Source: Unio delphinus | Taxonomy: Eukaryota; Mollusca; Bivalvia; Unionida; Unionidae | Direction of reading: 5' to 3' | NCBI GenBank assembly: GCA_029339505.1 | Contig: JAQISU010000233.1 | Coordinates: 6,659,001 to 6,723,000 of the forward strand | DNA: 64,000 bases | Shown: piece after piece, positions 1 through 11,785 of the stretch | Layout: each line of letters opens with the position of its first letter | How positions within the stretch are numbered: the stretch's first letter is position 1 | Notes under the pieces: model-generated | What the model was told of the DNA's origin: nothing | The model's input: only the letters and a program-made list of their open reading frames with translations | Databases searched by the model: none | Made by a program: the position numbers and the translations under genes

Positions 1-600
1 TGCAGAAATATGGTTTATTCATGCAATCTGGAAAAAATGTTATATGTACTGTTGACTGCTTATTACATTGGTAGTTTGGTTTAACCAAAGTATTTATAAA
101 GCAATCAAAGTTTCCCCACTGTCATCTATTTCAGAATGAAATTCTCTATATATTTGCCTCAACAGTAATATGAATCAGGCAGTTATTGAAGCTTGTCGAA
201 TGAGAGTCCCACAGACAAACGTAAGAACAAACAAACGCAACCTTGCTGAGTAACATATCTGATATAGTTCGAATCGCAGATATGAGATGGTAATGTGTAT
301 GTCGCCTATCGGACACGTACGACTTGTGGTGTGTATCTCCTGAAGGGTGAGCGAGGATGAGAGTGTCTACTAACAGGAGAACACGTTCAAGTCGAGTGAG
401 ACAGAATATCTTCATGGTTACGATACCTGATATCTGGAACTTTCTGAGGCAATGCGGTTTATGTAACAAATTTGACATCATGCTTATACTTTAAGGATAT
501 TATATATTTATCTAACTCGTTTGTTTTAAATACATTTTACAGAACTTATATAGAGTATATTTGCCTCTAACCTTTTATAATATAGTATCCAAAGTCTATG
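1..600. other. Unresolved non-coding DNA
   Basis: No gene or repeat family is recognised here. A 111-codon open frame on the minus strand (146-481) has no recognisable motif and looks like chance. Confidence 0.5.
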
Positions 601-634
601 TTTAATGGGAAGGGTTTATCTTCCTGTATATTGG

Positions 635-1962
635 TGCACAGTTGGTCCTCACCCTCCTTGATTTGCCTGCAGCATTTGACACAAAAGACCATGATATATT
701 ATTTCACCGTCTCCAGCATGTATTTGGCATTCACAATACATCCTTACAGTGGTTCAAGTCCTACTTAGTCAACAGGGCACAAATTGTATCTGCAAATGGA
801 ATAAACTCCAGCCCAGTTGATCAATGTTGTTGTGTTCTACAGGGGTCCGTTCTTTTACATGTTCTCTTCATTCTCTACACTCAGCCGCTCTCCAATGTCG
901 TAATAGATCATCACACAGTGTCTCACCAATTGTACGCTGATGACACTCAAATATGCAAGTCTAGCCACCCAACTGAAGTTGATGCTACCATCTATGGAAT
1001 AGATAGGTGCATTTCTGATGTGAAATCATGGATGACATGTAACAAGTTGAAGATTGATGATTAAACTGAGGCTATTCTGATCACAACACAAAGACTTTCT
1101 CATTCGCATTCTTTACCTCAAACAATAAATATCAGCACCACCATCATTAATTTCATACAGTCAGTCCGAAACCTAAGTGTTCCTCTTGACAGTACTCTCA
1201 CATTGCACCAACATGTCATGAACATATGCAAGACTGCATATCTTGAGCTGAGACGCATCAGTTCCATTCGCAAATATCTTTCAGTTGATGCCACTAAAAA
1301 CACTTGTGAGATTATTAGTACTTTCAGGACTAGATTATTGTAGCTCAGTTATGTCTGTTCATGACAATATCTACTCCAGAAACTTCAAAAAGTTCAAAAC
1401 ACAGTTGATCAGATCATCCTAGAGTGCCACGCTAAGAGCACACCTCCCCGCTGCTCTGTACATTACACTGACCATCCATTCGATACAGAATCAAACACAA
1501 AATTTATTCTCTGCTCTACGTTTCACTGACAGCCTCCGGTCCAACATACCTATCCAATCTCACCCATGTGTATACACCAGCAAGATCATTACGCTCCTCT
1601 TCTGACATTCGTATGCTAATTGTTCCCACTATGAAAACGAAATCATATGGACAACGTTCTTTTGCATACCAGGGCCCGGCGATATGGAACGAATTGCCCA
1701 TTGAATATAGACACATAGACACAGTGATCCCTTTTAAGAGTGCTCTTAAAACTCACCTGTTTCGACTGCAGGAAGAAACTTAGAGACCTAATAATGTTTT
1801 GTACCTTAAATGTTTTCAGCATGTTTTATGTTTTCCAATGTCATGGTTTTTGTTTTGTGTTTTTCTGTAGTGTAGTCATATCACTATAGATGTTGCAAAG
1901 CACTTAGAGGTTCTAAAGATTAGGCGCTATACAAGGTCCTCATTATTATTATTATTTTAAGT
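635..1962 (+). mobile_element. CR1/L2-type LINE, 5'-truncated copy A
   Basis: This is the 3' half of a non-LTR retrotransposon. The frame at 642-1064 shows reverse transcriptase motifs: a 'LLDLPAAFDTKDHDIL' palm block, a 'QGSVL' block and the catalytic 'YADDTQI' box. That frame stops at TAA (1062-1064), where the related copy near 14,308 reads AAA, so this is a nonsense mutation. Downstream, 1568-1783 encodes the usual C-terminal stretch ('RSFAYQGPAIWNELP'). The 3' end is the diagnostic 'AGGCGCTATACAA' followed by (ATT)n at about 1,938-1,957. The 5' part (endonuclease, RT fingers) is missing, as expected of incomplete reverse transcription. It is dead. Assignment to the CR1/L2 side of the Jockey superfamily rests on RT motifs and tail style; the exact clade is not resolved. 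Confidence 0.85.
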
Positions 1963-2033
1963 TTCACATTTGTAAAGCTTAGCTTTCAATTGCACCATTT
2001 TGCCATTATTGTGTTGAGGAACCATTAAACGCT

Positions 2034-2122
2034 AATACATACATACATACATACATACATACATACATACATACATACATACATACATACATACATACAT
2101 ACATACATACATACATACATAC
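2034..2122. repeat. (CATA)n microsatellite
   Basis: A nearly perfect run of about 22 ACAT/CATA units, seen directly. Confidence 0.95.
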
Positions 2123-2924
2123 AATTTGAAATAAAAAGATCAAAGACACCATACTACATTAAAGACCCATTACGGTCATGAATTAATGTTTTAGTATTTG
2201 TTGGTGGATGAAAAATACTGTTGGCATTGGCTAAGCTTAATACATATCAACTCATGCTACACATTTGAAGGTTGTATCGATATAATCATGGATTGAAGGA
2301 TGTTGGTTTTAACGGCTCATCAGTACTATGTGATTACCAATTTAAAGTAAAGTTCTAAACATGTATATAAAGAAAATCAAATGCCTAAAATATGGCATAT
2401 AGTTTCAATTGCTCAGATATTTATGAAGATAAGGCAAAGTCTACTAAACAGGTACGCACATCGGAGCTGCATCTACTGTTATTTATATATTATTTATTTT
2501 CGATTATTATTTAGTGATAATCTTGAAAAGTTAATTTCATATGATACAAACACAAAACTTTAAACTAATTTGCAAAGATATATTTAAAAAAAGTGACTGT
2601 TTATGACAGGGAGGGTTGTGGAGTAAGTTACAATGGAAAGAATATGTTAAATAATAAATGTGTCTTGTGGTCGATTGTCAAACTCGATTCGGAAATAAGT
2701 TATTTTTGTGAGCATTCTGCATTCCGAAAATGTCTAAATACAGATGATCAGTTTTGTAAACAGGAAAGGATTTGAAGTTTGGCTTGTGATTTTTGGATCT
2801 TCAGAGAAACTATGATATATTTGAAATGCTGTACCAGTTTTTAACAGTGAACACCTTCAATTATTGTATCTCGTCCTATAAAAAATATGAGCACAGTTGA
2901 TTGGATTCATAGCTGTGTTATATG
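2123..2924. other. Unresolved non-coding DNA
   Basis: AT-rich sequence with only short open frames (about 60 codons) lacking recognisable motifs. Confidence 0.5.
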
Positions 2925-3250
2925 AAAATAAAAACCATACAGACAACGTTCTGTTGCATACCAGTGCTCAACACCATGGAACAAATTTACCCAACGAACT
3001 TAGGCACAACGACACAGTGATCTCATTCAAGAGCTTTCTTAAAACTCGACTATTTCGATTGCCAGAACAAACTTAACAATTTAATAATGTTTCCTTACCT
3101 TAAATATTTTCAGCATGTTTTCTGTTTTTTAATGTCATGGTATTTGTTTTTTTTTTTTCTATAATCATATCATTATATGATGTTGTCCAATGTTGAAAAG
3201 CGATTAGAGCTTCTAAAGATTAGGTACTTTACAAAGTTATTAATGCTATT
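2925..3250 (+). mobile_element. CR1/L2-type LINE, 3'-end fragment B
   Basis: Only the last part of the C-terminal coding stretch and the 3' UTR remain. It aligns with copies A and D ('ACAACGTTCTGTTGCATACC', then the 'TTCAGCATGTTTT' and 'AAAGATTAGG' blocks). It is more diverged than the other copies; the CGCTATACAA end has become TACTTTACAA. It is severely 5'-truncated and non-functional. Confidence 0.75.
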
Positions 3251-4038
3251 ATACACTGCTGTCGTCCGGAAGACATGTGATTTCAAATTAAATGCATCGT
3301 TACAAATCCCCTGAACTGAGTACGATTGTAACTTCACTGTGTTGATCTTGTTCTCAGAGAAGAAATGAACAAGCTGCTTGAAAATGATCGATAAACACCT
3401 TGTACAGGAAGTCAGCGGGGAAGAGAGCGATTTAACGCTCGAACGCTTATCTACCCTCTTTACACTAAGGGTCAATGATCACAAAAGCGTATGCGTCTGT
3501 AAGTGATAACCGATCATATTAATGTTTCAAAAGAAAACAACTTTTCAAAACACGTTAAATTAAACTTTTCCTGTAATTTATGGATAAGATAGAATATCTG
3601 TGGTTATTTAAAAAGTATCGAATAAGTGGGCTCACCATTCTGAATGTGTTTGATCCTTTGTCAAATAAGACCTGCCCGTAATTCTTTAACCAATTTGTCT
3701 TCTTCAGTCAGTGATATTACTGTATTCATATACGTGTTTGTTTAATCATGTTTGTTTTATTTTACATACGTATGTGAAGATAAATTTACGCATAGCTTAA
3801 TTTAAGAGCGATTATTTGAGAAGAATAGATATATAAGTACTTGTTTAACTTTGCTTGGCCTTCTTGGACGGATTGGGACGCGTTCATGGTGACGTCTTTC
3901 TGTCCCATTTTTATTTACAGACAGGCCGAATGAACATGGAATACTCACAAAATCTTTACAAGTGAATAATTATTAACTGAAATCTTTCTCAACACACACC
4001 CACTCACACGCACAGTCTCTAAAGCATATATAGAAACG

Positions 4039-4074
<36 letters not shown>

Positions 4075-5218
4075 TTTATTCAAAATCTTTTCGGAATATT
4101 TCTTAATTATTGATCTTTCATTGCAGGTAAAGGTTTAAGAAACGCATGAACTATTGGAGTCGATGGCTATAAACTAAGGTGAACTCGTTCTCATATTGTT
4201 GATTATTGTTTTCTAAAATCTTGTTTATCTAATTTAATATCCTATTGTCTTTGCAATAATAGTAAATAGTCTAATATAAACTGAACTCATTAATGCAGTT
4301 TCATTTAGCACAGAAGATGATTATAATAATCTCACAGAGTTAATTTTAGAAAAAAATGATAAATGTAATTTTCCATATTTTGCAGTATTGAGAATGCTAA
4401 TAAATATATTGTCTTTTAAACAGGTTATTCCAAAAACATGCAAGTTTTGAAGAAAAAAAATAATGGCACCATTACTTCAAAGCATACCTTGCTGACCTGC
4501 TGTTGCTAAAAAATTGTGGATAATCAGACATGCTATTGAAATGCACGGAAAGATCGGGCGACCTTTCATTTCAGGTCGCTCGTTTGCCATATTGTAAATA
4601 TAATTAGTGTGTTCCTGGAAGCGTTTTATCCATACTTAGCAGATGTTAGGGTAAGGTGTAACATGCCATAGTGTTTTCTATAAAATCAACTGCTGTGATC
4701 GACGACGACGGTTTTAAACATTATTGTAAATAGTCACCTTCCGAACGATGCCATTGTTACTGGTCAAAAAGACATTCGGTGTTCAAAGTGTACGTGTTTT
4801 GGGGGAGGTGAATGTTCTGTTTGTGTCAAAAGGCTATCTGAATTCTTATATTCACTGACAAAATCTGCTACTCACAGATAGGGCCGTAGAGATAGATTAC
4901 GGGCCCTGGTGTAATAAACACCCAGGTCTCTCAGTTCTTGTTCAAACAAAATTATTATTTTATAAAATTTAAAAGTGCTTTCCGGGTTCATCTCCGGCTG
5001 CCCTACCCCACCCCTCTTGTCGGCTGTGCTCACCGAAATTTTTAGATAAAGTTGCAATACTTCCTTCTACAATGAGAAACGAATATCCGGCTTTTAAAAA
5101 AAAAATCATCTCTCTAACGTAGTTTGACTGGTACTGTTGTTTTTGTTTTTGAAACATTTTATTGAAAAGCAGTCTTGCAAGATAGTTATATAGAATTTAA
5201 AATGGCACGGCAGCTAAT
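3251..5218. other. Unresolved non-coding DNA with a short (CA)n
   Basis: No gene or repeat family recognised. It contains a (CA)n run at about 4,039-4,071. The short open frames at 4,872-5,157 overlap in different frames and look like chance. Confidence 0.5.
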
Positions 5219-5232
5219 ACATTTTGGACTAA
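5219..5232. repeat. Target-site duplication of host SINE (left copy)
   Basis: ACATTTTGGACTAA occurs here and again at 7172-7185. It brackets the whole nested block and marks it as one original SINE insertion. Confidence 0.85.
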
Positions 5233-5514
5233 CCGCTCCGGTGGCCTAGTGGTTAGAGCGTCCACGGGAGCGGGAGGTCGTAGGTTCGATCCCCGGCCGA
5301 GTCATACCAAAGACTTGCAAAAATGGTATTTATAGCTGCCTCATTTGGCGCCTAGTATTAAGAGGTTAGTGTTAGAACTGGTCGGCCTGGTGTCAGGATA
5401 ATGTGACTTTGTAGGACATCATGCTATATGTCTGCAGCATGATGCCCCAGTGCTAGAAATCACTGTAAACTGCCTCACTGCAGGCAATGTAGCGATAGGA
5501 CTGAAACATTGTTA

Positions 5515-5833
5515 TGTTTGTTTGATTAGGATTTTTAACGTAGCTTTAACAATTTTTCAGTCATATCGCTACGATGTCTGCAGTGAGGCAGTTTATAGTG
5601 ATGTCTAACACTGAGACATCATGCCGCAGACATGTAGCATGATGTCTCACCCAGTCACATTATCCTGACACCAGGCCGACCAGTCCTAACACTAACCTCT
5701 TAATGCTGAGCGTCAAGCGAGGCAGCTGTTAGTACCATTTTTGTAAGTCTTTGGTATGACTCGGCCGGGGATCGAACCGACGACCTCCCGCTTCCGGGGC
5801 GGACGCTCTAACCACTAGGCTACCGGAGCGGTT
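5515..5833 (-). mobile_element. Second SINE copy, inserted inverted into the first
   Basis: A full-length 319-bp copy of the same SINE family in opposite orientation, tail at 5515 and tRNA-like head ending at 5833. It is flanked by GAAACATTGTTA at 5503-5514 and 5834-5845, a 12-bp target duplication made from the host SINE's own body. Two inverted copies meeting here form a long imperfect palindrome from about 5233 to 5833. Confidence 0.9.
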
Positions 5834-5849
5834 GAAACATTGTTAAAAC

Positions 5850-7130
5850 GATACGATACGATAGTGTGCTTTTTATAGTTATAACCGTCCACTAGGGACA
5901 TTTGTATAACTTTTATAGCTACCCTGTCGGTAGCCATTTAGGTGGGAGGGGTTGTTAACCCCTCCCTTAAAAGTGCTTAATTGCACTATAAATTAAGGCG
6001 TTCCCCTGAATTACTAAAAAGTAACTATCAGGGGAAATGAAAGCCTATATTGGGGGTGGGTAGGAATAGTACCTACACACACCCACCCCTATCATCCAAT
6101 CAAGCTGTAAGTAAGGTAGCGAGGGGAAATGTTTCCTCATTTCGCTAGTAATTTTGGTGAGCGGATACGGCAAAGGTGAAAAGGGTCCAGGTCCAGGAGG
6201 CGCGGGCGACACAGCAGCACACACCAGAGCACGCAGACAGCCAGACAGCACAGCAAGGACGCAGCCCACACCTGAAACAACAAGGTCATACTAAAGGTCA
6301 AATTCAGTCCAGTTATACTTATTGACAAATAACTTCCAATAATGTGTTAGCCACCTGTGCAATTATTCAAATATTTAAGTTGAAGAATTAATATTTACAG
6401 TCCTATCATTCGAATAAAACTAGTACATAAGCGTACATACAGTAAGTCCCTAACAGATTTAGTAAATTAAAATGTCTAAGTGACATATAATAGTGTAGTC
6501 AATGTTAGGTATTTTTGGTCTTAAATTTGCTGGAGGCAATACCAATGAGGTCAAATTAGCTTTTTAGGGCCACGGAAAGTTGTTCAAAGAGGGGTACTCG
6601 TAACCAAATGAGTCCCCTATTTTTCAGGCAAAGGTAATGGCAATGAAAATCTTTTCATTGAACCGCGTTCTTTGTAGGACGATGGTGACGTCTATATCCG
6701 TGAAAGGTTCAAAACATCTATAGCCGCCATTTCTCTTCATCTTGTATTTAGGTAGAAGTGGAGGCCCCTTTCTTCTTCTGTTTTGACCACCGCCACAAAT
6801 CGAGTTCGGGAGTTACGTGGTCTCTACTTCCGAAGGTCAAGGTCTATGCCACCACGTCTCGCATACTTCCCTCCATTTCTATCTCTGCCACGATGCCAGG
6901 TCGGGAGTTACGAAATATCAATTTCGAGTTTCTGCGTAGTCCACCGCTGTACAATTTGATGTTTCAGTCTGTTGCAGTGACGGGATAATATCACAATCAC
7001 GTCCTTAACTGTAAAGCCCGGGACTCATGCTCTCGCAATACAATTCTGACATCACCAGGTCGCCTGCTCCAGATAAGCCGTCCTACTCAGTCCGCTGCCT
7101 CTGCCTGAATGGAATGATGAATGATGAATG
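5850..7130. mobile_element. 1,281-bp unclassified retroposed insert
   Basis: Flanked by CATTGTTAAAAC at 5838-5849 and 7131-7142, a 12-bp target duplication within the host SINE. The left end is GATAC repeats (5850-5862). The right end is a GAATGAT repeat (about 7,111-7,130). Variable-length duplications and simple-repeat ends point to target-primed insertion, not a DNA transposon. The longest open frames are 74-76 codons and show no RT, endonuclease or transposase motif, so it is non-autonomous or a 5'-truncated or UTR-only copy. The first third has seven successive hairpins. Family unknown to me. Confidence 0.65.
5877..6147. other. Array of seven predicted hairpins
   Basis: Inverted pairs by eye: AGTTATA 5877-5883 with TATAACT 5905-5911 (inner GTCC/GGAC); GCTACC 5918-5923 with 5929-5934; a perfect 10-bp stem 5944-5953/5957-5966 (GGGAGGGGTT); AGTGC 5972-5976/5983-5987; TTCCCCTGA 6001-6009/6028-6036; GGGGTGGG 6053-6060/6082-6089 with inner TAGG/CCTA; TAGCGA 6117-6122/6142-6147 with inner GGAAA/TTTCC. 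This density suggests a structured RNA domain of the surrounding insert. No hammerhead core was found in it. Confidence 0.6.
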
Positions 7131-7185
7131 CATTGTTAAAACTACGTTAAAAATCCTAATCAAACAAACAAACATTTTGGACTAA

Positions 7186-7488
7186 TGTTAAAAACAGTCG
7201 CGAGATTTTATTTATTTGTCATCAGTAACATTTCCAGGTTTATAGGTAACTTTACAAAGACAAAAATAAAAATAATTTTTAATCAGCAGTTTCTGAGAGC
7301 ATTGCCATAATGAAACGTTTACGTCTATACAGATTAATTCCCATAAAAGTGAATATGATACGAACTCACATTTTTTTTTCTTTGTCGAGTTATTGCGGTT
7401 TAAATTTAAAAGAAGAAAAAAATCTGTGAAACATTATGTCTTTTTGATGCCGTTCGTGATTCAGAAATGTTTTTATGGAGTTGTTCCT

Positions 7489-7547
<59 letters not shown>

Positions 7548-9448
7548 TGTTGATGTTGTTACTGTTGTAATCGTTCAGTTAGCCCTTTAAGAGATTTTGG
7601 ATATTAATCTCCTCTAGTCAATGAAAACAAAATCGAAAATAAGAAAACAAATCGTATTTCCTCTGCTTGGGGTCGCAAATCAGGTCAGATCCAACCAGTC
7701 TGGGCACTATACTCAGACTTATTTCATCGCAAACAATTCTCTTCTACATAAGGAAACCATATATAAGTTAACTTTCATGCGTGAAATTTACAGTGCAGAA
7801 AAAAACATGGTTTTCGCTCATACTTGTTTCAACTAAGCCGCCACCCCACCCCACCCCCTTTTCCCCGTCAGGAAAAAAAACAACATCTTTTCGACAGGTA
7901 CCTAATTGACGATATACAAATTATTTACACTATTTTTATACGAAAATCTTCAACACGAGAGAGTGAGTCTTGTAAAATGTTAATTCTATATGATGTGAAT
8001 ATGTTACCAATTTACATAAATTAACAACAACAGAAACGATAAGAAATTCGTTAAAATTTTTAAATTATTATGATGGCCAGTTTAAATGGTTACTAAATAG
8101 AATGGGTAAAATAGCATTTTTAAAATGCATATATATGCCTAGCATCTTGAAAATTAAATTCTTTCAATACGGGTTTTGCCTGTGTTTGGAAGCGATAACT
8201 TATTTTGTCAAAGCAGGTTTTGCCCGGGTTTTGGGCGATATGTTAAACTCTGTCCAATCAGGATTTGTCCGTTTGTTTGTCATTTTATAAACCTTTTTAA
8301 TTTGTAAAAAAATTTTTAAGAAGAAAAAAACACGTGCCAGTAAAAAGCTTGTTGGAACTATGACCACTTCTTAAAAGGCCCTATTTGAACAGAAAACAAA
8401 CTTGCATTTTCGTAACAACTTCATCATATGAAATCAATTTCTACACATTTGTTTTCTTTTTAAATTGTATTGCTCATGGAAATATAGTACATAGTAACAT
8501 TGCATAGAGAACACTGACATAAACGAGGTGAGGCTTTACCGACTTTAAAGACACTTGCTAAATTGTAATTTTTGTTGATGTTTAATTCCCTATGACACAA
8601 ATACAGATTTTTTAAAAGACATATTATATGGCATTAATATATTTTCCTTTTATTCACTAGGCATAGAAATATGAATTGTTCCTTTTTAAATTTATAATGC
8701 GAGAAAAGGAATTCAGTCTTACATAGCAAACTAAAATTAATTTTTATTTTGAAATAAAATCAACCAATTTAACTATTTCCAGATGTGATCCTAAAAGTGC
8801 CTTAATGATATAGCCATTACATGATATCACGACCATGTATAATTTATGTAGAGAATGCGGTGTAGAATTCAACTTATACACCTGTTTGAACGTTCACATT
8901 GTATAAGATGCCCACAAAAATAGTGCACCTGCGAGAAGTGTAAAATATTATTCAATCTGCGCATAACGATGTGTTGTTTAATCGGTTCTTACTACATAGT
9001 AGCTTTCAGTTTTTGACTCAACCTTTCAGAAACACGTTAAACGAACCCGTTCACTCTCCCATGCTCCCATAATTGTAACCATTGTTTAGGAAATTAAAAA
9101 AGTTACTCTGTATAAGGTACTGTTTCTTAACCCTGCAACGGTAGAATCTTAACAAAAGCGAAACAAGCAGTGTCATAATGAAATATGGAATAATGTTAGT
9201 GCCAATTACCCAAAAAGCTACGGAGAGATGGAACAATAGCGAGGACTGCACGAGGACTCGATGGCGCGATAAAGCAATAACGATGACCGGGTGATTAAAA
9301 TAATAAACGACCCTAATGTGATCTGGCCTCGTAGAGTTAAATGTAAATTTTCTCCTCAGTGTTCTTATTTGTATACAAATTATATTTTTACACTACTTTG
9401 CTGTATAAAAGTAGTCTAAATAAATTTTAAAAATAATATTTCTTTCAA
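7186..9448. other. Unresolved non-coding DNA with (TAA)n
   Basis: No gene recognised. It contains a (TAA)n microsatellite at about 7,491-7,547. The open frame of poly-isoleucine there is the microsatellite read as codons. Confidence 0.5.
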
Positions 9449-9463
9449 AGTTAATAATAATAA

Positions 9464-9539
<76 letters not shown>

Positions 9540-9540
9540 G
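9449..9540. repeat. (TAA)n microsatellite
   Basis: About 30 AAT/TAA units with a single AAA interruption near 9,470. The minus-strand poly-Ile frame over it is not a gene. Confidence 0.95.
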
Positions 9541-9795
9541 ATGATAATAAATAAACTATCTTTAACGAGGATAACCCATTTGGTTATGACTGATCTATGT
9601 TCCATGTGGTCCTCAGTTATTGTAATTGGCTATGTTTAAAAAAAAAATCAACACAAAATAAATATACAAGACCATGCACATATTCAGGTAGAGTCGCACA
9701 CTCATTCACACCATTTATCAGGAATGACATGCAAATATAAATAACATTCAATGCACAAGTACATACATAACATACATTTCAGCATAGGCCGTACG

Positions 9796-10912
<1,117 letters not shown>

Positions 10913-10914
10913 AA

Positions 10915-11085
10915 CACATGGAAATAGCGTCATATTCAAAATTTAATAACTTCAAATTTCTGGGTGCTAATGATCAGACCTATATTTCTCCATGCATAAC
11001 TATCCTTGGTGCAAGCTTCTGTGTGGAGAACACTATATGAGGCGCGGCATCTTTTGTATCTACATGTGCAAGAAACACATGTTAT
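10915..11085 (+). repeat. Dispersed repeat, copy 1
   Basis: A stretch of about 170 bp that recurs at 11,618-11,785 ('GGTGCTAATG' ... 'CCATGCA' ... 'ACTATCCTTGGTGCA' ... 'TATCTACATGT'). Both copies are in the same orientation about 700 bp apart and stay open in the same frame. The roughly nine amino-acid differences in 40 residues argue against coding constraint. Confidence 0.65.
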
Positions 11086-11617
11086 TGATTCTGCACCAAA
11101 TGATTTACGTGCTACTTTCAAAAACTGAAAGAGGCATCGTAAATCATTTTGATACATGTCATCTGGCTCAAGCTCATAGAAAGTGCATTAAAGGTTAATT
11201 AATTGGGTTGATGTCAGAAAGAACTAACAAAAATGAGGGACAATAAGTGGAACAACTTTACACATGACTTGTGTAAGAAATGCCAGGCTGAGTTTGAAAG
11301 ATCATTAACAAATATGATACATGTACACCAAAATTAATAAGTAATGTATCTTTTACAACATATACAATAGTCACGTGCTATAAAAGTGATCATCGTCTTT
11401 GTGTCTATTCTCTTTTATTCCATAGTATGAGCTATTCACAGCCCCTGTTCAGTGTATCCTTCCCATCTATGTTTTCTATAGATGTTTTCTCCACAATAAC
11501 ATGCAAACCATGCACAACAGACCCTGGATGCACGTGGAAACCATGGAAACAATAAGTTCATATTATGGTATAGGTCGCATATATGAATCACGGTACTAAT
11601 TCAACTCCCATAGTACA

Positions 11618-11785
11618 CATATGGAAACGGCATCATATTCAAAATTCAATAACTTAAAATGTATGGGTGCTAATGTTCAGACCTCTATTTCTCCATGCAC
11701 AACTATCCTTGGTGCACGCTTCTGCATGGAGAACACCATAACAGCCGCGGCATTTGTTTTATCTACATGTACATGGTACAGCCGG
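11618..11785 (+). repeat. Dispersed repeat, copy 2
   Basis: Partner of the copy at 10,915, same orientation and clearly diverged (I estimate around 85% identity by eye). It abuts the 5' side of LINE copy C, so it might be the 5' UTR of that LINE duplicated locally. Confidence 0.6.

Larger units (their letters stand above)
5233..7171 (+). mobile_element. tRNA-derived SINE, host of two nested insertions
   Basis: The tRNA-related head carries an A box-like 'TGGCCTAGTGGTTAGAGCG' and a B box 'GGTTCGATCCC'. A structured body follows to 5514. The tail (TACGTTAAAAATCCTAATC plus CAAA repeats) lies at 7143-7171, cut off by two later insertions. Removing the insertions and their duplications leaves about 315 bp, matching the 319-bp and 322-bp copies elsewhere in the window. 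A 14-bp target duplication flanks the whole. The internal RNA polymerase III promoter is inferred from the boxes. Confidence 0.85.

Noticed and set aside
146..481. Minus-strand 111-codon gene
   Set aside because: No recognisable domain, start context or neighbouring gene; chance frame is likelier.
5233..5310. tRNA gene
   Set aside because: It has A- and B-box-like sequence but is the head of a dispersed SINE with a body, tail and target duplications; no good acceptor stem.
5850..7130. Hammerhead ribozyme in the hairpin array
   Set aside because: No CTGATGA-type core followed by GAAA on either strand in this segment.
7393..7590. Poly-isoleucine open frame, and similar Ile, Tyr-Ile, Cys-Val, Ser-Leu and Thr frames elsewhere
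   Set aside because: They are microsatellites read in frame and have no independent coding evidence.
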